Below, piece by piece: positions 22,997 to 34,529 of a DNA stretch of 64,000 nt (the stretch's first letter is position 1; every line of letters begins with the position of its first letter). The position numbers and the translations under genes are program-made. This DNA comes from Sparassis latifolia (Eukaryota; Basidiomycota; Agaricomycetes; Polyporales; Sparassidaceae), in NCBI GenBank assembly GCA_018466975.1, contig CM031562.1:1984001-2048000 (forward strand). Direction: 5' to 3'. The notes beneath the pieces are model-generated. The model did not search any database, had not been told where the DNA came from, and saw only the letters and a program-made list of their open reading frames with translations.

Positions 22997-24533
22997 ATGC
23001 CTACAGCCAGATTCGAGCCTTCAAGTATCAAGAACAAAGTGAAGAGGGAGGAAATCGCTCGGAAACAGAAGCAGAAAAGGGGAAAGGACAAGCTCGAACG
23101 CAGGCTCGCTCGGGCGAAGCTAGAGGCAAATGACCCTGCTGCGAAGAAAGCATGTTCTCTGTTCATAGACGTGCAAAAGTCATGTTTTCTTACACTCATG
23201 ACCACAGAGACGTCTTGCACAGAATGTCCCCCGCACACTGGACAATACCCGTGAATTCGATCCGTCCATCCTGACAGCCAACCCGGCGGCAGCATCGTCC
23301 TCATCCTCCGCGCAAGCCGAGGCCTCTGCATCGTCTTTATCAGAGTCCGGCCAACAACATGAGCAACCCCAAGACGAAGCTGCGCTTGATATTGCCTCCG
23401 ATCCCTTCGCATCCTACTTCTCTGGCGACGTCGACCCTTCGGTTCCGCCGAAGGTGCTCATCACAACGTCGTCGAAGGCAACACGGATAACGTATGACTT
23501 CTGTGAGGAGCTGGTTGATGTATTCCCTGGAGCAGAATTTATCCGACGCAAGAAGGGGAAAGGTTTCGAGATGGGACGTATCGCAGGTTGGGCCGCTGGA
23601 AGAGGATATAGTCATATGATGGTTGTAAACGAGGACGTGAAGAAGCCAAGTGCGTGATTGAGACCTCCGTCTGCATTTTCAAGGGGCCTAATGCGCGTTT
23701 GTCTTACGTCGCGTAGACGCACTCACGTTGATTTACCTTCCAGAAGGACCTACAGCCTATTTCAAGCTGACATCTATAGAATCGTCGAAGAAATTATCCG
23801 TATGTTACCGGATGCAATACCGCGCTCATCATCGGACGGTGCACTGACATCTTACACAAGGGTCACGCACGCTCAACAGCACATTTTCCGGAGCTCGTAC
23901 TCAATGGCTTCGTCACTCGTCTGGGACACACTGTGGGTCGACTGTTTCAGACGCTCTTCCCGCCAATGCCGGAGTTCCAGGGCCGGCAAGTGGTCACTCT
24001 ACACAACCAGAGAGACTTTTTGTTCTTCCGGAGACATCGGTATGTCAATCCGCATAGTAATTCCGACTCCATTCAACGGCTACTTGTAATATTAAGTACC
24101 TCTGCTAATACACATTTCTTGAAGATATGCTTTCCGCTCGACGGAGAAGGTAGCGCTCCAAGAAATAGGCCCACGGTTCACACTCAAGTTGCGTTCATTG
24201 AGGAAGGGCCTGCCAGCCGTGAAAAACCTTGGTGAACCATGCAAACCCTTGGAGTTTGACACCTTTGAAGAGGGCGAACCCAGCACCGTGAACGATGTGG
24301 ATATGGTTGATGGGCAGAAGGGCGGTGACGACGACGCGGATGCGACTGCCCAAAGTGAGCACGATGCAGAGGCGCAGAAAAAGCGGACGAAAGTCCAGCC
24401 TCCGGCAGAAGATGAATATGTGTGGGTTTGGAAGGTATGTTTGCTCTGATCTCAATAATTTGAAGGACTCATGTTGCTCGGCAGCCGGAGCTGGAGACTA
24501 CCAGACGCACATTCTTCTTATAGGCAGCACACG
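22997..24533 (+). CDS. RPF1: Ribosome production factor 1 (Brix domain)
   Basis: A nucleolar factor needed for 60S ribosomal subunit assembly (family knowledge). The start is the ATG at 22997 ([19 protein letters not shown]), a lysine-rich N-terminal region. After an intron near 23150-23207 comes [18 protein letters not shown], then the Brix domain: [74 protein letters not shown] and [17 protein letters not shown]. The [16 protein letters not shown] block is the conserved RNA-binding-like motif of Brix proteins. An acidic stretch near the end precedes WVWK joined to [12 protein letters not shown]. The first intron is ambiguous: a 37-nt and a 49-nt version both keep the frame. The gene is convergent with the amidase, with 161 bp between stops. 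Confidence 0.92.
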
Positions 24534-24694
24534 CGGATTTTGTGGTCTTGTGTCCGTGACTATCGTACTCGTAAGGATGACTTCTTACACTTGAACACTT
24601 TGTGAAGAATAAATCCGTGGATATCGTATAAACTAGGTCCAATGACGCGACCGCTGCATAACTTCCGCTAAATAGACCCGTATTGACTCGGCAA

Positions 24695-27433
24695 TCAACG
24701 AGAATCTCGAAGGTTCACGCTGTCCTTTACTTCAGAATGCAGCAGCCAACGCGGGCCCAGTGCCCTGTCAACGACCCTCATCATCCCCACCACCTTTTCG
24801 TCCTCCCACTGTCGCCCGATCACCTGCACCGCGGTGGGCATGCCTGCCATGTCGACCGGGTCATACAGTCCGCCCCTTCCATACAACAATCTCTCAAACA
24901 GTGGCGACCCGTGTCCCTCGCCGATGCGTGGGTTGGACCATTCCTCCGTCACCTGGTCCCGCTTGGGGTCCACGCGCGATACGGGTACGACGCCCACGGG
25001 GAGGTTGAGGAGGTTGTAGAGGAACGTCCCAGCGGCAAGGACCGAGGCTTTCGCACAGGTGCTGTATGGTGAAAATTAGCGAAAGTGAAGACGGCTTTGT
25101 CACCGATGGGACGCACCCGTGCTGCGCTTGGGGTAGCGCTTGCACTGGCGCGATGATACCGTCAAGCTGATGTTTCTCCCATACCTGCGTATATTCTCAG
25201 ATAAAATCACCACATTCTTGAAGTAGAGACACGAACTTCGTCGTAGAACAGCTGTTTATACACATCCCTTTTCGCGACCAGTTGCCAATATTCAGCCACG
25301 GATCTTGTCCGGGACATCCGCATACAGCGGGCGAAGATGTCGTCTCCGAAGAACGTACTGATGATCCACACGGCGAGCGAGCGGAACCATCCTGGGACAG
25401 AGTCAACGAGACTGGGTGGTGAGGTGACTTCGTCGAACATACCAAAAAGTCTGGGTCCTAATGTTGTGAGAAAGAGCCCGGGGTCCTGCAAGTTAGATTA
25501 ATGACCAGTGAACATTCCAATAATGACGACTGCAAACAGACCGTTGGATCACGTCCGACCCCTGCAAGCAGCGTCTTGTACCCGTCAGCAGAGGTTAAGC
25601 CAGCGAAGAGTTCCACATGTGTCAACGCTGCTTCCACAGTCAGAGGTGAGAACACATCAATGTGCTTGCTGGTGCACGTACGCTCGGGGACCACAATTGG
25701 AATACATTCGTGCCCCTGATGCATTAATGCTTCTACAGTCTCTCTTACTGCTCTCTGGCATGCTGGGGATGCCTTAATGAAACCATCTGCACGAAATACC
25801 GTCCGAGTATGATTGTGAACGTGCGGTAATGTACCCACCTGAGATGTAGTACCCAAAACGTAGCTTTGCAGGAATTTGTACGTCACGGAACGGCATGGGA
25901 GAGACCTCACGGTTGCTGCCCTTCCCGAAGACGACGCGACATGCGAGCTCGACATCATCCACTGAACTATATGAATTTAGACGTTAGAGAGCCAAGGCAT
26001 TTATGCTAACACTTACCGGCACACGGGACCCATAACTGTCGGTATTCCTTCGAACCCTTCTAGTGCGGCTGCACCAAACGAACCGACGTCACCCCACGTG
26101 TCTAAGTTTCTGGAGGTAACCTACATGTCATGCCCACCCCGCTTATCCTCCATGTACCGGGTCTCAACGAGTATATCCCACAATATGCTGCAGGAATCCT
26201 GAAACTAATATATCTGTATTCAACGTTTACCCAACTAGCGGTAGAACACGCACCGCAGTGAACCGCCAATGTCGTTCCCAAATCCGAGCGGACTTCCGCC
26301 CATGGCAATGAGTGCAGCTTCGCCTCCGGAGCTGCCACCGCTCGTGTAGCGCTTGTTTTGCGGATGGACCGTAACACCCCAGATGGGGTTAGCGCACTCG
26401 AAGGTCATCATTGTCTGGCAAACGTTCGTCTTGACGAAGGGGATTCCACCTGCTGCACGGGCAAGGCTCACGAGCTGTCAACGGGAATGAGTATGTGTGA
26501 GTCTAACGCTAGGGTATTAAATGTAGGGACTACAGCCGTTCTGGTGGTAAGCAGGGACAATCTAAAAGGACTTGAACGCCACTCTCCCACTTACCATAGC
26601 GTCAAGCATCTCAAACGGAGAGTAGTGTAAACCAGGCATATTATGGCTTAATTTGAGCACCATATCAACCGAGACACGAGGTTCAAGCACCCGCACAGCG
26701 AAGCTTATATTCTCGACTTCGGATTGAAATTCGGTGCAAAAGTAGGAACACCACCATGAAACACATGGGGGAGAATGCGTGGAAGAACTCACCTCTGCAT
26801 CCGCCGTCCGTGGGTTATTCGCGAGCTCACCGAATCCAATCGTGGAATCATAACCCTTCACATCGACTGAACAGTTCATAAATGATCAACGAGATCCCAT
26901 AGGTGTATAAAACATCGATTCGTACAGGTGTCTTTGAAGCTGATTGGGACGCCATGCAAGGGACCTTTGACTGTCTTCGTGATCTCAAATTCGTTGTCAA
27001 GCGCCCGAGCTTCCTCACGGGCATCGGCGAACATGACTTCGGGCACGGAATGCGTAAAACATGACAAGCAACAAAAACTATACCCAGACACACCTTCAGT
27101 CAGGCAGTTGGTCGATTGGTGCGCGAACGCCGCGCGCTGGATGTATGCTTCCAGAACCTGAGACGCAGTCCATTCGCCAATCTCGATGTGCTTCACGATT
27201 TCAGACGCTGGAGATCAGCGCTCAGCACCAGTTACGATCACAACAACATCAACTGTTCTGGGATCATCGTGTAATTACTGAGGTCGGACACACTCACCAC
27301 CTGCGCTCAAGATGGCCGAGGTATTGACGGAAGTAGCCACAGCCATGCTGACCGACGAGAGCCTCTCATCGCGCTGCGCTTGCTTGAACAACGAAATGTT
27401 TCCGGTGGAATAAGACGAAGAGAATGGCCACAT
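24695..27433 (-). CDS. Amidase-signature hydrolase (fungal acetamidase / FAAH-like)
   Basis: A serine hydrolase of the amidase signature family, cleaving carboxylic or fatty acid amides. The start is set at 27433 (MWPFSSSYS), a common N-terminus in fungal members; there are many short introns. The Ser-cisSer-Lys triad is present: Lys in GVPISFKD, the cis-Ser in TSGGSSGGE and the nucleophile in GNDIGGSLR. Supporting blocks are LEAYIQRAAFAHQSTNC, YDSTIGFGELANNP, ECANPIWGVTVHPQNKRYT, CGIYSLRPGTWRISG, IKASPACQRAVRETVEAL and MPTAVQVIGRQWEDEKVV. The C-terminal exon ends at 24695. All main blocks are collinear and open, so I read it as functional. Substrate is unknown. Exon ends were not all fixed. 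Confidence 0.9.
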
Positions 27434-27949
27434 TATTGATGTCAACACTCCACGCTGACCGTAACTGGAGGACAATGTGCCAACTTGCGATGCAGTTTTG
27501 ATGCAGTTGGCCTATGTAGAATAATATGTGGCGCTGATATGGCGCCGATTCAATCCAAGTCTGGTCGCGTGCCACCGTGAAGTCGACTCGAGGCTACCAC
27601 GAACTCGAAGCAGGATGACAGACCGACATCTGTACACCGACGCCAGGTTTGCGTTGAAAGCGTCTTTTATCGAATTGTCGTTTGACCGTTACTATGACGA
27701 ATGCAGGTTACTCGCCCGAAGAGAATTTTAGAGTGGTGGTGGACCAGGGCGTACGGTATGTAGTCAAGCGCCCAACGGGCGGCGTGCATTCAATTTGTCT
27801 CATTGAGCGAACGCTCTATCGGAAGACCTTGGGCTATCGAGTCATATATGACTGCTCCCTTAGTAAATATTTCGCCACTTTGTGAGGATTACATTTCCCC
27901 AGCGGCTCTCTGCAGTCAAACTATCGAGCATAAACTTACACTTGTTTCA

Positions 27950-28370
27950 GCCTCGTCGTCCGACAGGGCGAAGTAAGTCACGGCAGGGCAAGATCTATAG
28001 CGACATTGTGTCCGTCGTCCTTTTCGGACAACGGTTCGTCAACCTCATAGGGCCTCAAACCGAGTCCTTCACGCTTGGGTTGGAGACGCTGGAGAAGAAG
28101 GAATCGCTTCATCGTGGCGGGCGAGCGGATGGTATGAATGCGCCAATCCCCGCTGTAAATACACATCAATATGGCCCACGATTGCACTCGGTTCGCAACC
28201 TTTTTCTGAGCCCTCCCAGTTCGCGAGTATCACATCTAACACTAGGGTTCGCCCTTGCATGTCCCGGTTCCAGCAGTCGGCAAACTGCACAGAACTTCTC
28301 GCGCGTTTCATCCGTGAATCGGCGTCACTTGATACTCTGGAGATGCTCTAAACCTGCGGCCAAATGATTT
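27950..28370 (+). pseudogene. Decayed cytochrome P450 fragment
   Basis: The plus strand carries a weak but collinear copy of the N-terminal P450 region found in the two intact P450 genes further right. It reads IYSDIVSVVLFGQRFVNL, then LETLEKKESL, then YGPRLHSVRNLF, and, in another frame, LLARFIRESASLDTLEML followed at once by a stop. These match, in order, the [42 protein letters not shown] and RFLVRLL-type blocks of the intact genes. Frame changes and the stop show decay, and no heme-binding end was found downstream. It was called from protein similarity by eye, so the limits are approximate. Confidence 0.62.
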
Positions 28371-30715
28371 TTTTGCTCTCGACTCGTTCTGGGTAACAAC
28401 TTCATCTTGCCCTGCTTGTCCTACACCACAACGCGTTCAGTATCTCGACAAATACTCGACAACTCTGGACTTCCCTTGCTTTATTGACAAGTTGCACTGC
28501 ATCAAACCAGGCATCACCATTTGCTCCCTCACGAGTGCTCTCTCCGAATACACCTGAGGATCTTTCGCGCTTCTTGCCGGCAAAGTTTTTGGCGTTTTCC
28601 GCGTGCTCTCAGTTCCTTGGCATTGACGTGTTTACGGACATGCTGTCTGTTGCTGTGCCTGACCCCATGGCTATAGAACAGCGGTTCGATCTTGCGCAGG
28701 TGAGCGTACGAACGCGTCTATCTATGGCGTTGCACACGTGTTTTCCGTGATTATTCTGCGCACGCACCGCACATAGTGTTACGGCAAACACTGGTCCGAT
28801 GACGGACGACATGAGGGTCGGTATTTTTCTTGTTAATGGCTGAACGGGGGCGTAGGGCTACTCCCCCGCAGCCCATCACCCGACCTCTTACCAGTTTATG
28901 GCAGGCGCGGTGACTTGGAGCAGCCAACGGCACGCCTTCCTCGCCGGTATCACTTTTCTGGAACAACACTGGCATTCCGGCCGTTATACTTTGCGTCCGG
29001 GCTAATACTGTGACCTTAATCCTGAAGGGGAACAGTCTCATCGACAAATTTTCGAATATCGCATTTTGGTCCCTGGGCGAAGTAATTGTGTATATGCGTC
29101 GCCTAGAAGCACACCAAGCGTGTTTCGAAATTTTATGCCTACTGGCTGCCGCTCACCTTGCGCGGGTCTCTCCAGCGTTTCCGTTCTCCAACACAACGGA
29201 AACTATTGGAGGTCTCGTCCACGATCAAGACAAGCGGTCGAGTCCGTTCACCACTAGCAATGTCCGACATTTGGCCTAAGGCAAATTGTGAGTCAGTGGC
29301 GAGGCTTATCGGCGTCAGGTGCTGACCGCTGTATCATCTGCTGCTTCATATTAAGTCGGGTGTGAGATGGTTACAATCCCAGCGTCGAACGATACCGCCC
29401 CTTGTTCGACTCCTAGTATATTGTCCCAAGGCCGATGTCCATTGACAATGTTCGTATCGTCTACGAGTGAACCCGCGCCGCGATGCTCTAAGGACGGTAG
29501 ACTGCTCAAACAATGTCACTGCGCCAATTGCCCTACAAGTTGTATCGACCAATGGGACCGTGGACGTTTCGAAGAAACTGGTATTTCTCCGTAGGTTTCG
29601 AGAGTTCCAATCTGCAGATACATAGAACGACGAAATCTGACCACTTCCTACTGCAGCAGAATCAAATGCAGACCAAACGAAGTCTGACGGCCAGGACACG
29701 AACCTGTTGCGTACAAACAGTGTACAAACGCATGCCGCGAAGAAACACAGTTCCTGTTACTTGCTGCGCGGCAGAACGACGTCTACATAGCCGTAGTTCA
29801 TTCGGGCGAGTGTGGACCTGGAGATTCTCCCCGATCGGCGTGAGCTTCGTGAAATGTATTTAGAAGGGCCGGAATTGACGTGGAAGTCAGATCTAGACAT
29901 CGCGATCTTCGAGATGTCTCCATACAAGTGCAGGTCGCGCTTCGTATTTAGCGGCGGTGACCTTCGGACTAGGTACGCACGCTCGAAGTAGTCAAATGCA
30001 TACTGATCGACTTCGAATGGTATAGGGAGGGCAGTTACCCGAGGCTGCCGTGTACCGAGACAAACAGGGAACACAAGCATCTCTGAGAGTCAACACGTAA
30101 CGACGCGTTCTACAAACGGAACCATCTTCCGTTCTGTAACGACATGTTCTCGACTTTGCAAGAAATCCGACACAACCCCTCACAACCCTCCTGGACGGCG
30201 TTGACGTCATGAAGGGGACAACTGATTGTATATTGAAAGAGACTAGCCCACGGGGAATGGTGCGATGTGTGCGTCGGCATGCGCTCCGAAAATTCATCAG
30301 ATCGTGTCAGGTATCATCATGTGGTGGCCATCGACCTCCCGAGACCAACCGCTGGGCGAGAGAGTGCATGCATCTGCACGGTCGCGAAAATGAAAGACAT
30401 GAGTTGTTGGGTCTACAGAAGGCATGGAAATGAAAGTCGCTGTCCGCATTGCGGCCGTTGTGCTCGAGGAAGCAGGAGAGTTGTTGGTATTGTGTCTACC
30501 GCACATGAGAGGGCATCCGATATCCGAGACGATCCGAGGGTAGCAGCCCAGAGTGCAGTGGACTCGTAAGATACGAAATTAGCGCATCTCTCGACGGGTC
30601 TGTGAGGGGTCTGCGGACGAAAGATATCCGAGTGCAAAGACAAGGAGCGCGGCGAGGTCGTTCGAATGTTTCCGCCTGCACCCGCCAGACATGCCGGTGG
30701 CGCACCCACCGCGCG

Positions 30716-30724
30716 AGGATAAAA
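30716..30724 (+). promoter_or_regulatory. Possible TATA-like element of TRAPPC12
   Basis: GGATAAAAG lies about 85 bp upstream of the TRAPPC12 start at 30807. This is a plausible but unproven core promoter element. Confidence 0.3.
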
Positions 30725-30806
30725 GCGCGGCATCCTCGAGTTGTTCTTTCTCAAACAAATCGCTCTGCAACCGTCCAGCAATCGTCGTGCAATATTTATT
30801 ACAACC

Positions 30807-33800
30807 ATGCCGTCCTCGTCCTCGTCCTCGTCGTTTGTATCACCACCACCAAGTCCTCCCAAGCCAATGCAACTCAAGGGCGTCCGCAACCGTGTCGTCT
30901 CCAAGCTCAGACATCCCTTCCGCCGCACTTCCAAATCGGGTCTCCATGACATTCCCGACACAGCCACCCTAGACGCGCGCCTCCGCGACCCTCTCCTCGT
31001 CAACGTCGTCCGCGACGTCGAGCCCGTCCCTATCACCATCCCCGTCTCCCCAAGTCTAAAGCGAGCACCGACTCTATGGCAGCCAGCATCAAGCGAGGCA
31101 GCAGCGACGATGGCTCCGTCGCATCTCACCCCCTTTCTGACTCTCGGCACTCGGAAACCACCAGCGCGACGAGCGGCCACCTCGAGAACTCCATCAGCTC
31201 TGAATCACCCCAGGAGGGCCTCACAACGGCTCTGAGCAGTATTGGTGAGGTCACATCATCATCCTATGTCTCTGCGCAGGATGGGTTTGCTACGCCTTCG
31301 GCGGAGGTCTACCCATTCCCCGTTGCTACGCCTTTGGTTGCCGTTGGGAGTCAACCTGACGATTTTCTGGACATTGAGCCTGCCTCTGAGCATGCGGAGG
31401 AACCAGTGGCTACCCTTGACTTTCAGTTTCCATCCACTCCCGCCGCTGCGATAGGGGAGGGTATTCTCGCAGTTCCCCCAGCGGCGGCTGAGCTGGAGGT
31501 GCCTGCACCCTTCCTCATCCTGGTTGATGAATCCGAGCAGCCTCGTCCAGAGCCAGAGGCTGAGGAGGACGTGGAGGAGGAAGTTCATGGGTTGTCCGTG
31601 ACGGAGCCTGACGTCGCGGAGGAGGTTACACTTGCGCCATTGGGTGCTGTCGAGGAAGGCTCTGCGCAGTCAGCCGTTGACGATGAACCTGCGCACGCTG
31701 AGCCTCCTGATGAGGCTGGGGTTTCGATTGCACAACCTCTGGCTGACGAAGAAGTCGCACTCGTCGAGCCTGTTACTGTGGACGAAGAAGTCGCACCCGT
31801 CGAGCCTGTTGCTGTGGATGATGAGGTCGCACTTGTCGAGCCTGTTGTTGTGGATGATGAGGCTGCCGTTGTTGAGTCTGTTGCGGTGGGCGATGATGGA
31901 ACCGCACTCGTCGAGCCTGTTGCTGTGGACGATGAAACCGCACTCATCGAGCCTGTCGCAGTGGACGATGAGGCCGCACTCGTCGAGGCTGTTGCTGCGC
32001 ACGATGAGGCCACCGTTGCGCACAGTCCTGTCGAGGGCGAAGTCGCTCTTGCGAAATCGTCGTTTGAGGATGAAGTCGCGCTTGTCGAGCTCATTTCTGT
32101 TGAGGATGGAGTTACGGCTGCGCACCCTCCTGCTGAGGCTGAAGTCGAGCTGGGACAACCGTCGTCTGGCGATGAAATCGCGCTTGCCAAGCCCGTTTCT
32201 GTTGAGGATGAGGTCGCGGTCGTGCACCCTCTTGATGATGAAATTGCGCTTGTCCAACTATCCGCTGATAATGAAGCAGTTCTCGCCCACTTATCCGCTG
32301 ATGAAACAATCCTCGCGCAACCGCCACCCGCTGCCGAAGAGGTCACGGTTGTGTCGTCAGCTGTTGATGAAGGTGCGGCTCAGCCACCGTCTTTTGACGA
32401 TGTACTACTCCTCGAGCCACCACCCGCTGACGACGGGGATATAGTTGCATTACCATCCGTCGATGATGAAGATGTCTTTGCGTCACCCCCTGCTGAAGAT
32501 ATTGAAGTTGCGCAGCCCCCGCTGAGGACGAGGACGAGGTTGCTCAATCTTCTGCTGAGGACGAAGTTGTTTCTGCCGAGGACGAAGTCGCGACCGTGCA
32601 ACCGCCAGCTGATGATGACATTGCGCTTACGCAGTCGCCAGCCGATGACGAGGTTGCCCTGCAACCCCCAGCCGATGACGAAGTCGCCCTGCAACCCCCA
32701 GCTGATGACGAAGTCGTGCTCGTGCAAATTCCTGCCGATGATAAAAGTGCGCTCGAACAGGACCCTTCTTCTCCTGACTCTGCTACATCAATCCCTCTTC
32801 CCTCTCCCAACATGAACAAAGAAGTTCCACCACCACCAGCCGAAAGCGACGAAGAGGATGAAGAGGAGGCTCCTGAATTATATCTGTCCAGCCTCACTAT
32901 CCCTACAATGTTTCTTCCTATTCCGAATGTGCGCTCATCTCTGTTTCACTCACTCAACTGGTGGCTGTCGCAACGTTTTATTTATTACCCGTGCACGATT
33001 AGACGGACCCGTTAACTACGCTTCTCACCAAATATATTTCCCCTGAGAAGCGGCCTCTGCGCGACATTACCGGCGAGTGGCAACGCAATGATTTTAACAC
33101 GCTGGTTGTGAGTCGTATCGTGAATCTGTGAGCTAAGTGAACTGAGTAAGATGTTCGTACCTCCCAGATGACCAACAGCTGGAGAGCGTTGGCACGGATG
33201 GCACGCGACCGCATCGTGGAGGCAGATCCAGAGGATCTGTCCCTCATCCTTTCCGTGAGTGATTCACCGTAAGATCCAGGCGGCGGTGCTTCACCAGACG
33301 TCTCTCAGCTGTGGTCACTGCGACTGTCCTGCCTCGCACGTCTGCGGCTCTTCAACCAGACGTCGGCGGAGTGCACGAACCTCTTCACCGTGCTCAATGC
33401 CGTCGAGCCCGCCGCGTCGCGCGTGTGGCTGTTCGACCGCGTGCTGCCGTTCGAGCTTGAGGTACTCCACGCGAAGATCAAGTACTGGATGGGCGACCAC
33501 ATGGGCTACCTCGACGCGCTTGCCGCCCTCCTCCGGCGCTGCAAGGCCAAGGCGCGCCACGCGAAGGTGGACGACGCGATGTGGAAGGAGCGCGGCGCGC
33601 GCGTGTGCCTCATCATCGCGTCCCAGCTGATAGAGATGAAGGTGCGCTTACCCCGTGTCCTTCGTTCCACGTCTTTTGATAAATCGTGGGCAGGATTTTT
33701 CCGCCGCTGCGAAGCTGCTCGAGCCCCTCTGCAAACAGGGCCCGGACACGTCCTCCCCGCAGCTCGAGTCGGCCGTGGGCAGGATCTACGTCCAGAGTGG

Positions 33801-34376
33801 GTACCTCAGCATGGCGGCGAAGCATTTCACCGCCGTCGCGCGGAACCCCGCTTCCGAACTGTCGCTGAAGGCTACCAACGCGGCCCTGCTTGCATCGGCC
33901 GAGGGTAACTGGACGAAGGCGGCGGAGGAGCTGCGGCTGCTGCTCGCCTCCGATCCTGAGAATTACGCGGTGAGCTCGACAACGCTGTGAGGAGAGAGCG
34001 TGCAGTAATATCGTCACAGGCCGCCAATAACCTCTCGGTTGCTCTTCTGTGTCAGGGCAAGATCCAGGAGGTGAGAATGGGCGCTTTTGGCGAACGATTG
34101 ACCTTAACACGTTCACGCAGGGAATACGGATGCTAGAAGAAGTGTTGAGGGCGTCCCCATCGACGATTGTCGTGGCGGAACCCTTGATTTTCAACTTATG
34201 TGAGTGAACCAACACCCTCGCGGCGGTCTTCTCTGACAGAAAATATTGTATCAGCAACTATGTATGAGCTGCGCTCCACGGTGGGGGTGGACAAGAAGCG
34301 CGACTTACTGGTCGAAGTCGCGAAGTGGGCTGGCGACGGCGTACGCACAGCTTGTCTGAAGATGCCATCGACATAA
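30807..34376 (+). CDS. TRAPP complex subunit TRAPPC12-like TPR protein with long acidic N-terminal repeat
   Basis: TRAPPC12 belongs to TRAPPIII, which acts in ER-Golgi traffic and autophagy. The start is MPSSSSSSS at 30807. One intron of 47-56 nt near 31007-31062 moves the frame into a long acidic region, where units such as PVAVDDE and PPADDEVAL repeat until about 32760. The frame then breaks: at 32516-32521 the C run seems one base short. The protein resumes in another frame from AEDEDEV. The C-terminal TPR part is spliced from TDPLTTLLTKYISPEKRPL, LWSLRLSCLARLRLFNQTS, YWMGDHMGYLDALAALL, AVGRIYVQSGYLSMAAKHF and ANNLSVALLCQGKIQE, ending KMPST at 34376. The TPR half looks sound. The frame break is either a real mutation, a sequence error or a cryptic intron. 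Confidence 0.82.
31560..32760 (+). repeat. Degenerate acidic coding tandem repeat in TRAPPC12
   Basis: The repeat consists of imprecise units of about 12-17 codons of the kind PVAVDDEVALVE, later PPADDEVAL. The final copies near 32640-32710 are almost identical at the DNA level. Because stops are rare in this composition, long spurious frames appear on both strands across it. Confidence 0.85.
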
Positions 34377-34529
34377 GTTCAGATCGCAGTCTGATGCATG
34401 GATATATTTCCTAAACGAGTGTAGTGGATGCACATACGTCAAAGATTATAGTAGAGTTCTATGTAGTAGTATGTCGTATGACTTCATGGCAAATGCAGGA
34501 TCCGACAGGTCCTCACGATCACCTCCCCT

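Larger units (their letters stand above)
27434..30806. other. Gene-poor interval with decayed sequence, 3.4 kb
   Basis: Apart from the P450 remnant listed separately, I recognise nothing here. Open frames around 28484-28750, 29346-29863 and 29757-30080 look coding-like in places but do not link into a protein I know. They may be relics of other genes. No intact transposon signature was seen. Confidence 0.45.

Noticed and set aside
28484..30080. Coding-like patches in the 28.5-30.1 kb region
   Set aside because: The translations look non-random in places but do not chain across splice sites into any family I recognise, so no gene was called.
31585..32444. Long open frames on both strands across the TRAPPC12 repeat (up to about 270 codons)
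   Set aside because: They exist because the repeat composition lacks stop codons. Their translations are low-complexity shadows of the acidic frame with no independent support.
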